Source of the DNA: Gnetum montanum
Taxonomy: Eukaryota; Streptophyta; Gnetopsida; Gnetales; Gnetaceae
Direction of reading: 5' to 3'
DNA length: 64,000 nucleotides
NCBI GenBank assembly: GCA_015680685.1
Contig: MNCI01025086.1
Location: 391,693-455,692, forward strand
This document shows positions 12,261 to 24,788 of this stretch, piece by piece (the stretch's first letter is position 1; the number at the start of each line of letters is the position of its first letter). The translations under genes were made by a program, and so were the position numbers. The notes below the pieces were generated by a model. It did not search any database, had not been told where the DNA came from, and saw nothing but the letters and a program-made list of their open reading frames with translations.

Positions 12261-12690
12261 ATGGCTAAGCTAGAGCTTGAAGAAAAACCATCTACTTCTT
12301 GGCATCTTAATAGTGGATGCCTAAGGCATATGACTAGGATAGATCAAGATTCATGTTTCTTACAAGCTATGATGATAGAGTATCACTTTTAGAGACAATA
12401 GTAAGTCTACATCAAAGGAAAAGATATAGTTGGAGGTAAGAACTTTAATAAAATTGATAATGTCCTCTATGTTATAGGATTAGAACATAGTCTATTGAGT
12501 GTTAGTCAACTTTGTGATAATGGAAAATGTGTTCTATATTAAGCTAATTATTGTATTATGAAGAACTCTAAAATTGATGAAGTTACTATTATGGGACATA
12601 GATTTGAAAATGTTTATATCATTGATAATTGTGATTTAAGTAAATATAACTTAAAATGGTTAATTAGAAAGTTAGAGGATAACTGGATAT
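12261..12690 (+). pseudogene. copia protease and gag-pre-integrase remnant (element 4, left half)
   Basis: YKAYMAKLELEEKPSTS leads into WHLNSGCLRHMT near 12300-12335, the protease site (WxLDSGCSRHMTG) with the catalytic Asp changed to Asn. It continues with IDNVLYVIGLEHSLLSVSQL near 12450-12510 and ENVYIIDNCDL near 12610. It stops at 12690 in ...LEDNW, where the next residues should be LWHRRLGH. Those residues are found at 25652, on the far side of element 2. Confidence 0.8.
12686..12690 (+). repeat. target-site duplication of element 2 (left copy; right copy 25652-25656)
   Basis: Left copy GATAT, right copy ACTAT. Removing element 2 and keeping one copy rejoins the copia frame as Asn-Trp-(Leu)-Trp only if the original target was GCTAT, so each copy has one substitution. 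The reading frame of the host copia element thus independently supports the 5-base duplication. Confidence 0.7.
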
Positions 12691-13575
12691 TGATGAGTGG
12701 AGAGTAGACCCTACACCAAATCATATGAATCACTAAGTGTTCACATGTGACCCAGTTGAATTCCATGGATTTATAGCCTTCTATATACACTAGTCTCAAG
12801 GAAGTGAAACTAACTATTGTAATTGTTGTCTTTCTAATTAAACTTGTGAAATGCAAAGGTATGGTTAAGTGCAACTAAGGCATATGATTTTTATCATTTT
12901 TACATTTTATATTCTAAGTCATCTAAGAATAAAGAATGAAAGGTATTTAATTGCTAATTTAATCTAACTAGCTAACATTTAACTAATCCTAACATAAGCA
13001 TTTGTTCCCACTTGCTGTACACATCCTAAACACATTTAACGCTACTATGTTATCAAAAATTAAGTGTTATTGGGATTACTAAGCACCAAGTATATGCTCG
13101 AAGTGGTCTTACTTATGTGCTTAATTAATTTCTATTTAATTTAGCTTTTTTATCTTAATTAATTACTTAATTACTTAAAACATTAAAGAAAGTTGCCTAA
13201 AATATTAAATGCATAAAGGAAATAATTATTTTATTTGAAACTGCTGCAAGGTTTATCAAAAAGCTCTTCTTTATTATCACACACACTGCAGAGTTTAGAT
13301 ACAATAGTGGTTAAATAAATATCCATACACTCTTTGACTCCTATTGTGGGCACTTAGAAAAATATTCTAACTTCTGAATGATAAAATTAGAAGAGTTTCA
13401 CTACAACTATGAGAGTTATGCTAGAAATGTGGCTAGTGAACATGTATTTCTAGGTAAAACAGGGAGCCCCATCAATGGGTGTGCATTAATGGATCAATCC
13501 CTACATTGATGGGATCCCATTGATGTGATTATGCTAATGGCATCCCATTAACGTGGCCAACCAAATGACTCATCA
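12691..13575 (-). repeat. 3' LTR of element 2 (885 bases)
   Basis: Starts TGATGAGTGG at 12691 and ends GACTCATCA at 13575 (plus-strand reading). It aligns along its length with 24789-25651 and, more distantly, with 45146-46026. U3 boxes rich in CATTGATGGGATCCCATTGATG-like words lie at 13460-13560; the TATA position (near 13443) is decayed compared with the other LTR. Confidence 0.85.
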
Positions 13576-13805
13576 TACCTTGCCAACTAAATGAAAACTC
13601 ATCCTTGAGTTTGTTGGAAAATTTGGGAAGGTATGGGATTATTGACACACAAAACAAATACACAAACTACACAACAAAAACTAAGTGCCCAGAGTGGACA
13701 ATTTTACAATGATTATAAAATTTTGGTGTTTAGGATGACAAAATTGAACATCAGGACAAAAATGACAAACACAATTCCTTAGATAGTGTGAAGATGTTGG
13801 AGAAG

Positions 13806-16645
13806 ATCAAATAGTCCTAGGTGGTGGAGGCTCCTAAGGCTCTAAAGGACCTTCTCCTAATTTAAGTGCATGTGGTGGTTAAGGCAGTTGTGGTTGTCCA
13901 GTGGTAGCTATGATGTCTGGTGGAAGACGAAAGACATGTAACAGTGCCTTCATCTTTTCCTCCTTTTCCTTGGGATTGTTCACAGTCCATGTAGCATCTT
14001 GAATGTGGGACAAAGTTGAAACATCCTAGGGATATGGCATTGTCAGGAATAGCTCCTTCATGTTGACAAACCAAGCAACAAAATGTTTGCATTCAACATT
14101 AAATGCCTTGACAGAATTTTGTAGGTCTGGGTAGCCATTCATCCTTTTAGCCAAGTTCATAGTAGTTGATCTTTAATCAGTGAATCATGCCCTAAAACCT
14201 TTGAGTTTAGTAGTAGTAACCTTAATACTTTTCTTTATCTCCTTATGGATTTTAAACTCTTCCTCATATAGCAAGTACCAATTGGCCACTTACTTCTCCA
14301 ACTCTGACTACGATCATTTGGCAATTAGCATTGCTAGGTTTGCATAACAGAGATTGGTAAGCTTCATGTATTCTGTTATCTCCTTGATCTGTAGCTCTTC
14401 CATGTAGATCTCTACCTTGTTGTAGTTATTAAGCCCATCAAAGATAGGCTACCAGAAATTACCTCCTTTCTTGAGCTATTAGAGGGCCTCGTTGACTTTT
14501 GTGTTTGCAATATAGATGTGTTTTTCATTAATTTCTTTCCATAGACTAACCTAAGCTTTGTAATGATTCTTGACTATTGTAAATTTGAGAGCCTCATTCT
14601 TCTAGGAAGTTATCTCTATTGCATATTTTTAGTGAAGGGCTTGGACTTCCTCCATGGAGAGGTTTCTATTTTTGGTTGACAATCTCTTTAGTATAGTGTT
14701 TACTTTGGCTAGCTACTCCTAAGGTTGATAGATAAATTCTTGCATTTGTTGCTTTTGCACATCAGCATTCCATAGGTGATGATTCTCTATGGTTAGAATT
14801 TCATTCTCATGGTGCATTTGGACCAAGTCCTTCTGAATGGTGTATTTCTTGGCATTGGTCATAGATTCTTCAAAGATGATTATCTCCTTTACATTCTCAA
14901 CCTATTTGAGCTTTTCTCAAAGCTATCAGAAAGCTTCATCACATGTCAGTGTAGGGTTGAGAAACATAAGGATTGGTAAGGTGAGCTCTTAATTCAGTAA
15001 CCTCCATAGCCAAGCATTGGTTCTGAGCTTGTGCTATTTTGAGTTACCCTTCACTTCAAGTAGCTTTGATTACGTTGCAATGATGGTATCCAGAATATTG
15101 AATATATCTAGAATTAGTTGCCCAGTTTCCATAGTCAATCCACCAACTCCTCGTGTTGGACTATACTTAATCTATCACTAATTGTTCTTGTGGATGTCTA
15201 CAAATCTTTAAGTGTAGAAACATCTAGTATAGACATTGTATGTACATTTAAGGCCTTGAAAATTCTATTAGCAACCACCTCTACTATTTTCTCCTACCCA
15301 TGGTGTTGCATCACTAAGATAGTTTCCCTCCTTGCCCTCCTCTAGATGCACCGAAAAAGTAGTGGCATTCATAGAGATTTCTAGGAATTACTATTGTTGT
15401 GAGAGTGATACTATTATCTCTCAAGCATTGGGATTTGAACTTGTGGGTAGCTACATTCTTTGGGCTAAAAATATTGTTCCATCTCCCTCCATTTGGCTAA
15501 TGGTTTGAGCCATTTCATTAAGGTGACTCATCACTAGGTGGTACACAAATGGATCACTACCACTCATTCTTGCTCACTACTTTTGCTCACATAAGAGCTT
15601 CTCTTAGATCTCATGCATGTGCTCAAGGGAAATGCCAACCTTTAACATTATTTCATGAGTGAGTGGTGGAGGTGGTGGTCATTTCTCATCTTCTTGGATG
15701 ATCTTAGCAAGCACCTTAGCTTTCATCATTTCCACCTAAGTAGCAAATGGAGCACATCAGACGACATCATTTTTGTAGCAGGTTATTTTCTCCCATCTTG
15801 CATAATTTTCTGATGAGGCATGGAAAGGGGTGTACCTTCCTTCCATATTCATTTGAATTAAATTACTTCACTATCTCAAGATAGATTAGCTATGAAAGGT
15901 TAATGGGGAATCGACTACTTAGAGTAGCACATGCATGGGCGGAGAAGGTAGTGATCTTTCTTGGACTCACCATTGGATTGAGGTGGAAGGTCACAATCTT
16001 GAAGTATGCATGCTCTACCATGGTAAGCATGTCAAACTCAAAATCAATTTCATAACATTTCTACATCCATTTCTTCTTGACATTAAGATCTACCTACATG
16101 GGGATTTTTGCAAGGTTGGCCCTAGTTTCTAGTAACCTAAGGATCTTTGCAATGGCTTTAACTAAGTAGGACATGAAAATGTCCTTGATTTTAACTATTG
16201 AACTACCTTGTCAATTTTTCTAGAAGAGATATGTCTCTCCCATGTACCACTTCTAATTGGAAGTGATTGTGGATCACATGAAAGAGTTTTGCAGCTGAAA
16301 TTTGACTTTTGGTAGTGCAAACTCCAAGAGATGTCCAAATTTTAATTCTTAAAGCATCAATTTTTGGACCTCCCTATTCATGATCTACCTGAGCCAGGCT
16401 TCCATGAAGGTCACCTCAAGGTTTAGTATTGGTTCAGGTGCCTTATCTTGATGAGACTATTTTGTTGTTGTAGCTTCTTTGGGAATTTATTAGACAAATT
16501 TGACTTTAGGATCCTTCCAAAGAGGGCCTATTGCATGGGTCTCTGCTTGTTCATGGGGTTTCTCTTTACCCCTTTCCATTTGTGAGCCTTTGTCCCTTGG
16601 TTGGAATGGTGCTCCTTCCTATGCATGCTTTCCCTTAGGTGCCAT
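13806..16645 (-). pseudogene. ORF2 of element 2: plant-transposon-protein-like domain plus coiled coil
   Basis: Starts at the ATG at 16645 (minus), directly after a splice acceptor, with residues MAPKGKHA. About 220 codons in, a segment (NLS.LIYLEIVK ... PFPCLIRKLCKMG, near 15790-15880) matches the domain in the ORF2 of elements 5 and 6. The second half is rich in Glu, Lys and Gln with heptad character and again matches them (LSMEEVQALH.KYAIEI; EYMKLTNLCYANLAMLI). The end is Pro-rich (EPPPPRT) near 13810. I see no signal peptide or membrane segment, so it is not an obvious envelope protein although it occupies the env position. The domain recalls the 'putative plant transposon protein' family (PF20167, from memory). 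Function unknown. Confidence 0.72.
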
Positions 16646-16823
16646 CTATGCGCACATCATAACCAAGGATTAGTAATCAATGTGTAACTTATAACATTTA
16701 GTATATTTCTCATTGGATAGTTACACTTAAGCTAAGTTTGAACCATTGTAGATTGATTATTTTATTATTATTTTGATGATTTTTAACTTAGAGCGTCACC
16801 AGAGCTTGTTGGAAGGATTTAAC
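16646..16823 (-). other. 5'UTR intron before ORF2 (element 2)
   Basis: Minus-strand donor ATAAGG|GTTAAA at 16823 and acceptor GCGCATAG| at 16646, directly before the ORF2 ATG. Length 178 bases. Elements 5 and 6 have donors in the same context (AAGG|GTAA) and acceptors also abutting the ATG. Predicted from sequence and cross-copy conservation; no transcript evidence. Confidence 0.55.
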
Positions 16824-17092
16824 CCTTATAATTTGATGTTTTAATGCTAGTTTCTTTGTTAAACCTTTGTGGGAGTTAGAAAATTTTGAAATTTTTTTAT
16901 CAAAAACTTAAGTTTTGTGGTCTCCATGATAAAGAGCTACCTTTGATAGGTATAGGGTTGAAAAGTGAAGTTAATTGGACAAATGGTTAGGAAGATATGG
17001 CTTTTGGAAGGTTCTAGGCTCTAAAAAATTCAAAAACTCCCCTTTCATTTGTGAGCAAATATGAAATTGCTAAGTGTTGTGACCTATTTATA

Positions 17093-17200
17093 GGCTGGTG
17101 GACCCCTATGTTAATAGGATCCCATATACATGGTCCTATTTATGTATGGGCTCCATCGACAAGTACTTGTCTATGGAGCCAATGTTCAAAATTTCCACAT
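17093..17200 (-). promoter_or_regulatory. internal promoter upstream of ORF2 (element 2)
   Basis: A TATA box CCTATAAATAGG (minus strand) is at 17093-17104, about 270 bases upstream of the intron donor. Next to it on the upstream side (17105-17200) are words such as TTAATAGGATCCCAT and GGGCTCCATCGAC, which resemble the boxes beside the TATA of this element's LTR (TTGATGGGATCCCAT, GAGCCCCATCAATGG). It would give ORF2 its own transcript. Confidence 0.55.
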
Positions 17201-18590
17201 TAAATATCTTAAAAAATACAAGGATTTTTCTTGTGAAATTGGTATTTATGAAGAGCTAGAAAAGCCATGAACATGATGGAATACTTGAAGAGGGCCCATT
17301 AATGCTCAAAATTCAAAAAATTAAAGAAGCACATAGTTGGATGCATCGATTGGGTGCACAAAATATTTGATTACAAAAATGCCTAAGGATAAAGAACTTA
17401 ACTAGCCCATAGCAGGCACATGCCTTGTTCCCCCTTGCATAACCTCAACTAAGGAGTCCATGGGCCCCATAGTTGACTAATAGTTATGAAAAGTTAAGGA
17501 TTAAATTAAGAAGAATCTATCTAATAATTTTAACACATTAAACAAAAGCATAGAGACTAATAGTGAGGTGAGTTATGGAAAGCATTGATTGATGAGAGAT
17601 GAAGTGGAATGGAGTTTCAAATCCTAGTCACATGAAGTCCTTTGTGGATTTTATGGTTAAATGAATTGATAGAGTCTATCCTTAGTCCAGATCAAGACCA
17701 ATCACTTTCAGTGACTTCACATCATCACACTAAGACTAGTCCACCCCCTTGAGAAACAAGAATGCTCCCACAAATCAATCACCATTCCTTAATTGAGAAG
17801 AAAAGAGAAGTAGGAAGTGAGAAAGGGCCTTAGTTAAAGTAGAACTTTAGGAATAGGTAACATGTCTTTCTAGTCCCATAACCAGTGTGCCAGTTATTTT
17901 TTCTAAGGGATGTTCTTTGAATTTTCATCATTTTTTTTGAATTTTATGTTTTTATGTATTTTTTGGGTGGAAACCACACCATGCAAAGACTTATTCAACT
18001 TCCTATTATTGGTCAATGCAGAATGGTAAGAAATCCATGAAAATAATCATGCACTCAAGTAAGTAGAGAGGTACACATAGCTTTGAATCCCCTTGATGTC
18101 ACACCTTGTTGAAACCTTTAAATATTTTCCAAGTTTGAAAACTACCAAGGTCACAAGTTCGTTAAATTTTTATTAATGAAAAAGGGACCTCATATTTCCA
18201 AACAAGGAAAACCATAGAGTTTGTGAATGGATGGATGATGTGGACTCATTGCTTGTTCCATGAAAAAGAAACTTTTTCTTAGTCATTAGTCATCAAAATT
18301 CAAAAATAAAAACCAAACATTAGCAATCAAAGACATTAAATAAAAATCACCATCAGAAAATAGCTATAGCATCACTATGTCCTATTAGCAACAAAGCATT
18401 TTATTAGAAAACAAGAACAAAAATTCATACAAAGATAAAGTAAAATATAAAAAAATTGTAAAATATTGAAGAAATTCAAAATTTACTAACAATCTTGTAA
18501 AACAAAAATTGGAAAAATAACAAAGTGTAAAAAAAAATTATAAAAACAAATAAAGTGTAAAAACAAAAAAGCAAAAAAACCAAGGAGCCA
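17201..18590 (-). other. non-coding region between pol and the internal promoter (element 2)
   Basis: No ORF of note. The part next to pol (18270-18590) is a long run of A/T (T-rich on the coding strand). The stretch 17455-18000 is conserved with 46588-47100 in element 3 (shared words GAGTCCATGGGC, GTGAGGTGAG, ATGGAAAGCAT). Conservation of a non-coding gap suggests it was part of the functional ancestor. Confidence 0.6.
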
Positions 18591-18595
18591 TTGAT

Positions 18596-19880
18596 CTAGT
18601 TAGCATAGGTGGCCATCTCCACCATAACTAATTGAAAGGAGGAGATTTGAAAGATTGAGCAAGGTTGTCCATTCGTTGAAGTGTCACTTGCATTGGCTTG
18701 CTTGGACTCATGAAAAGGTTTTACATGTTGCATGTTGAATAACTGTTTTTTGTTTGGGCTCTTAGGTTTGTAGATCAACATGGTCCAATAAAGAAAGGTT
18801 TCATAAATGATATAAGGCCCTTCCCAAAATGTTTAAAACATAGTTCATTAAGATACATGTGTGGGGTTTAGTAGAGGAACTTATCTTTAGGTTGAAATTT
18901 AACTTTCTTTATCCTAAGGTTATGGCTTTTTTTTTTGTTGAATGCCTTGTGCACTTCATTCAAGGATAGGGGCATCAATCAATTCTCATCTAGCACATTG
19001 AGGTTGATTAATCTTTCTTTTTGTGCTAGGATTAGGTCAAGATCTAAGTCATAGGCTATTGAAAGTGTAAAAAGCTTAGATCAAATGGAAAGAGTTGGAA
19101 GTTTTTCATACACTAGCTCATAGGGAGAGTAGCCTATAGGGAGTTTCCATCTGGAGTAGTAGGCCAAAAGGGCATTTTTGAGTTTTGTGATCTCTATATT
19201 GGTGATTTCAGCTTGACCATTACCTTGGGGATGATAGGTTTTTGTTAGTTTATGTTCAACCCCCAAGTGTTGCATGAGCTTACTAAAGGTAGTGCCTGTA
19301 AAGTGAGTACCATTGTCAAAAATTAATGCACATGGCACTCAAAGCCTATTTACAATATTCTATTATACAAACTAAGTAATAATGGATGATGTATAGTTAG
19401 TGATGGCCATTGCTTTTACCCATTTTGTACAATAGCTAATGACTATTATGTATGCCTTTTCATTTGACATGGGTGTGATGTGATCCATGAAGTCTATGCT
19501 CTAAATGTCAAAGGGTTCCAGTGGTTGGATTCACTGTTGAGGCCCCTCCATTCAAGTGGTCAACCCACCATCTCATTGATAGTGTTAACAAGAACAAACA
19601 AATTGATGATAATCCCTAAATATTATTGGCCAATAATACCTACTGTTAGGATCTTAATGTATATATGTCTCCCTACATAGTGACTTCCACAAGGGCCCTG
19701 ATGAGAGTCTTGGAGAATGCACAATTGATTGGTATCAAAAACACACCAATGAACTAGGTTATCAACACACACCTTGTAAAGGTGTTTTTTGATCTACATG
19801 AAGTGTTTGGAATGATGAAAAAACTATTATTTATTTTTGTGTTATAACTCTTATGGCATCTCTTGAGTGAGGAGATAAGT
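18596..19880 (-). pseudogene. gypsy integrase remnant (element 2)
   Basis: Core segments read FDNGTHFTGTTFSKLMQHLGVEH and KTYHPQGNGQAE in 19190-19330: the catalytic Asp of DNGTxF is present, and the final Glu is inside GQAE. It continues SRWKLPIGYSPYELVYEKLPTLSI to 19081. The C-terminal part runs through MLIYKPKSPNKKQLFN to 18596 and has no chromodomain. The zinc-binding N-terminus (19650-19880) is only partly readable. Some 85 codons are open without a stop, so this is the best preserved pol piece of the element. Confidence 0.78.
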
Positions 19881-19899
19881 GAGGATGTCATTGTACCAC

Positions 19900-21230
19900 T
19901 TAAGTTTAATCGGTACTTGTTTATTTATTGCAATTGCAAGGAGGAGTTCATTAGAAAATGATCAAAATGTAGGCTCTTCTCCTCTTTATTATCCCTTTGT
20001 AACTGAGACAAGTGATTAGAAACCACATTCTTAGTTCTTTTTTGATCTACCATTGTAAGATCAAACTCCTATAAGATCACTAATCACTGTATGACATAGG
20101 GGCTCACCATTGGCTTGTTCATGAGGAAGTAAATGAAATTATGAGTAATGTACACATACGCTTTCTATCCAAGCACATAGTGCCTAAACTTTTCCAAAGA
20201 ATACACCACTACCATCAACACTTTCTCCATTGTGGTGTATTTAAGCTATGCACCCATAATGCTTTAGCTGGCACAATGGATGTAATAAGGACATTTATGA
20301 TCATGCAACTGCATAAGCATAGCTTCTAATGCATAGTTTGATACATCCATCACAATGTGAACTAGATGGAACCAATCAGGTTCTCATAGAATTAGAGTTT
20401 CTACTAGCTTCTCCTTAAGCTTTTGGAATTCCTTTTCTCATTTCTTGGTCCATATGAATAGAGCATCTTTCTTTGCAAGCTTGACCAATGGTTTAGCAAT
20501 CTTAAAGCAATTTTCTATGAATCACTGGTAGTAGCTAGTATGTCTAAAAAATTACTAGAAATATTTAATGATTTCTAGTTGGTAGTTTATTCCTTGGATG
20601 ACCTTAATCTTTTTAGAATTCACCTTAATCTCTACTTGTGAGATTCTATGCCCCAACATAATGCCCTTTTGGACCATGAGATGGATCTTCTACAAATTGA
20701 CCTAAAGATAAGTATTCACGTACATTTTAGGTGCTTACTCAAGGTGGTCTAGGGCTTGCTTAAACATAGCACCATAGGTAGAGAATTGATCCATGAAGAC
20801 TTTCATCTCACTACCAATCTACTATTGAAAAATACTCAGGACAAGGCATTGGACTATTGCAGGGACATTACATAGACTAAAAGGAATCTTTTTATATGCA
20901 AACGTTTCTCATGGATTTGTGAATGTTGTTTTGGCCCGATCTTCTGGCACAATTTGAATCTGGTTATAGCCACTATAACCATCCAAAAAGCTATAATAGA
21001 AATTCCTAGAGATAGTGTCCAACACCTAGTCCACAAATGACAATGGAAAATTATCTTTTTTAAAAACCTGAAATAAATATAGACATACCACTTGCCACCT
21101 TTCTTTGGAATGATCATAAGTGAGCTAATCCACTCACTATCTGCAATGGGATAGATGAACCCTACCTTGAGGATTTGTTCAATTTTCTCTTTGATTATTT
21201 GCCTCAATTTAGGGTTCAACTACCTCTATG
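19900..21230 (-). pseudogene. gypsy RT and RNase H remnant (element 2)
   Basis: RT opens MNPKLRQIIKEKIEQILKVG, FIYPIADSEW from 21219 and keeps IIPKKGGKW. The palm motif is FMDQ at 20786-20797, so the second catalytic Asp is Gln. RNase H (about 20500-19950) is readable in pieces with many stops. An RT domain of normal size would fit; frameshifts break it at least twice. Confidence 0.78.
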
Positions 21231-21799
21231 ATTGCCTCTTTGGTTTGATGGAAGGATCAGTATAGAGGTGATGTTAGCATATATGAGGATCAATCCTTGT
21301 GAATTTATGATATGACCAAGCAAAGGTGTTGGCCATTTGTTGACCACATTTAACAACATCCTTTTCTACTCAAGAGCAAGATTAGCATTGATTATTACTA
21401 GCTTGCAATTTTTTAGAAATGCATATTCAATGCCAACAAGTAGAGTTTTCAATCATAAGGGATCCTATTTAAAATTATTAGGGATTTCCAACTCTCCCCA
21501 ATAAGTATCATCAAGTTCATCATCAAAGAGTTGGCAATGAACTTATTCTAGTTCATCCATGCCTTCAACATTCGCACATGTTAAGCTCTTATCTGGTTCC
21601 ATGCAAAGTGTGCTTCTTTCACAATTAGCTATCAGCCACTAGGTGCCCTCTTATTTTATGGCCACTATGTATAGGCACATTTAGATTTCAAATTCATCTA
21701 CACATTGTTTGCCTGCTTTGATTGATGTGCTTTTGATAGACCATAACTTCTACACATAGTTATACCCTGCATCACTATAAGTGATGCATGGAAATCTCT

Positions 21800-22150
21800 T
21801 CTTCTTGATCTTTTCAAAAGCATTTTCCTTGGAAATTTATAAGGAAAGATCTCTCTTGATCATTTATGCATTAATAGTGCTCAACCAAGCCCTTGCCATA
21901 ATGATTGAAAAATCCCCCTTACAATTGTCAACCTTGATCACCAGGAAATTAGCAAGATAGGGCCATCCACAAACAATGGTCACAATGTCCTTCACTAATC
22001 CCAAGGGAATAGTGATGGATTGATCTACCCATTGTGAATGAATGTTTATCTTCTTGAGAGAAGGTAGGTTCTAGGATTTGTACATTTCATGGAAAATCAA
22101 ATTAACACCAGAACTTGAATCAAGAAGAGACTTGCATGGCTCATTTCTAG
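21800..22150 (-). pseudogene. gypsy aspartic protease remnant (element 2)
   Basis: The minus frame reads CKSLLDSSSGVNLIFHEMYKS near 22070-22140, where the active site is normally LxDSGSxVNL: one Gly is now Ser. Further on, ITIPLGLVKDIVTIV and IIMARAWLSTINA (for IILGRPFLATxxA) complete the domain. It lies between gag and RT as in an Athila-type gag-pol. Confidence 0.72.
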
Positions 22151-22799
22151 ATGAGAAGACTTCTAGGATCAACTCTTTTCTTAGAAGGGTTGTTAGGATT
22201 GATCCAATTAGATACAGTATGGGTTAACATGACTATGTAGACCTTGGGAGGTATTTGGTTTAAAGGGCTCTAAAAAGTTGGTGAAGGCTTTGTAGGGCTA
22301 TTGGTTTTGAAGAATGATCTTTTATAGGATTTGGATTCTGAACCATTTGATAGAGAAATCGATTATAAGTTAATGACCCTAGTAACATTACATTTTTATG
22401 GTTGTGTAGGAATTTCACCCTGCATGGGTGTAGTAGGAGGTAATTGGGTTAAGGGAGGAGGAACATATACTAAAGGATGAGGAGAATGATAAGGCTATGG
22501 GAATTCCCCTCTAGGAGATGGAGAACAAGTTTTGTAATACTCTAGAAGGTGGTAGTGATGTTAGAATGAAGCATGATTGGAAAAGTCACACAGAGACATG
22601 GGTTGCTAAACATAGTATCCATATGGATCAGGCTATTTGTAAGGGTCCTACTACTTAGGTGGTGTCATCCCCATGATTGTGGTTGTTGTCATTAATGATA
22701 CTACTCATACGGTTGTTGTGGAGCTCCACTTTGATAATAACCTTGTTGTTTCTGGTGGAACTACCTTGGATACCTTGACGATAAGGAAATCATATGGGT

Positions 22800-24650
22800 G
22801 CATTCCTTCTTGCTATTTTAGGATTCAAAGTATACACCATAGATTCTTGTAAGTGTGACACAATAGGAAAAATCCCTTAAGATGTTTATATTGGCAGATG
22901 TTACATCCACCATCTTCATCTAATTTTGACTCCACAACCTCTTCTACTATAGTAGCTTTGCCCTTACTCCTTTGATAGGCTTGTTCAACTTCCTTTCTTC
23001 TTCTATGACCATGATCACCACCTTACTCTTTGGATTCTTCTATAATATTTAGAGTGGCTTGGAATTTTTCATCCAAAGATTCCCATATTTTGTCCACCTT
23101 AGCCAAAATTTTAGAAATAAATTTTTGAATTGGCAATATGTTTTGCTACACCATTTCATCAACTGGTCCCTTCCCCTCACTATCACAAAAACAAACCTCC
23201 CTTTTTCTAATGGAAGGATCTCATTTATACTTAGCACTTTCCTATTTCCTCAACTCATCTTCTTCTTTTGTAACCTACTCAATTAGTTTTTGAATTTGAT
23301 GGGCTTGAAGTTTTGATAATCTCCCTTGGGCATAAACCCCAACTATTCTTCTCATTTTCAATTAGAGCCCATCTATGATATGGTGAAGCTATTTTTACTA
23401 AGAATAAACATGGCTAGGATACCTATGCAAAAGGGAATAGTACCTACCCCTGGTTGCATTCAAGGGTTCATGTGTTCCTTGTCCCCAACCTAATATTTTC
23501 TTTCTCAAAGTGAACACTCTAGAGTATGTTTGATATTTGTCATTAAACAACTCAAGCATTGTACTTTATCAATGAATTGATTTCAACTCCAAAGAGTAGT
23601 ATCAACTTTCTACTTCTTTTGTGAGTGTTTTTGGAAACAACTTAAATTTTTTCTAGTCATTCTCTATATTCTACAAGGCATAGGCATTGTGAAAGACTCG
23701 GATATGGATCCATGGATCTAAGTTATATCCCCTTCAAATCTAGAGATATTGTTCATAACCAACCTCTTAATTCTACTACCTTTCACATGTCTAGTTGGAA
23801 TTCTGACTACCTCCATGATGTTCAACATGCTTCAAGTTACCAGAAAAGGTTCATCATCATCATAATTTTGATGACACCTATAATGTCCTCTTCTATCCCT
23901 TCATTCATGGTAGGGCCTACAAGCATTGTTGTTCCATCGTCCATCTTCATCATGACTTTGCCCTCTATGGCATTGCTGGGATTTAGAGGAGGAAGAAGAA
24001 GATGGAGATGAAGAGGACAAAGAGGGAGGAGGACTACTATCACCATAGTGTCTGCCATCTTCTCTCTACTTGTCATAGCCATGATTATTGAGTTTATCAT
24101 CATAACGATGCTTGCCTGAGCCTTGTCTTAACTCCCACTTCTGCCTGAACCCAAATTGTTGATAGTGGACTATAAGTTCAGGTTCAAGTCTCCTTCATCA
24201 GAGTTAAGGGATGGAGAATCTTCATGTTGAAAACTCCAAAATGTAGGATCCTTGTAATTTTGATTCAATAAGAAAAAGGGATTAGTGAACCATTTCCCCT
24301 TTGTAGCTTCATGTTACTTGTTTTAGTGCTGATCTTGTTTGTGTTGTATTTCTATGGGATAGTAGTCTTGATAGTCATGGTCCTACATAACATATTTATC
24401 ATGGAGATCTTTGATGACCAACCTATTAAGAGTTTAGAATAGCATCCTAGAAATAGATTAGTTGGGAGGAAACACAACATTGACCTCCATATATCTCCAC
24501 CACAATTGTTCATCTTGATGTAGGATGAAGGTTAAATCGGGCACAAACTCATTTGGATGAGTATACACCACTTTGAATTCTTGGGGCATTGGTGGTTTTG
24601 ATTCATCATGCCTGTGAGAAAAAGACACTTTGGATTAAAAGAAAAATTTA
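22800..24650 (-). pseudogene. gypsy gag remnant (element 2)
   Basis: The capsid part is near 23300-23760: RFEGDIT.IHGS, then KLFPKTL-like and a W(Y)xSLELKSIH segment, matching the gag of elements 5 and 6 (KLFPITLIG, RSLKLKSIHHW). A Ser/Pro-rich and charged stretch precedes it (23840-24100). Near 22850-22920 is a Cys-containing end (GGCNICQY.HLKG), equivalent to GGCDIYQYVYPKG in element 3. The region 22150-22800 joins gag to protease and is Pro/Gly-rich with many stops. Confidence 0.65.
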
Positions 24651-24769
24651 ATGTGCTTTAATTATAATAATTATTTTTATTTTTCAAATGATTGTGACTT
24701 TAGGATTCATTCCAATGATCTCAAATAATATTCACTAAGTCTTAGATAGTGTAGGTATCAAACTACAAG

Positions 24770-24788
24770 TCCCTGGCAATGGCTTTAA
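24770..24788 (-). other. primer binding site, element 2 (tRNA-Asp type)
   Basis: Minus strand AAAGCCATTGCCAGGGA directly after the LTR. It fits the plant gypsy site TGGCGCCGTTGCCGGGGA, with most differences being transitions at former CpG positions. Confidence 0.7.

Noticed and set aside
13806-16645. ORF2 as an envelope gene
   Set aside because: It lies in the env position but no signal peptide, transmembrane segment or cleavage site was seen; it is a basic start, globular domain and coiled coil.
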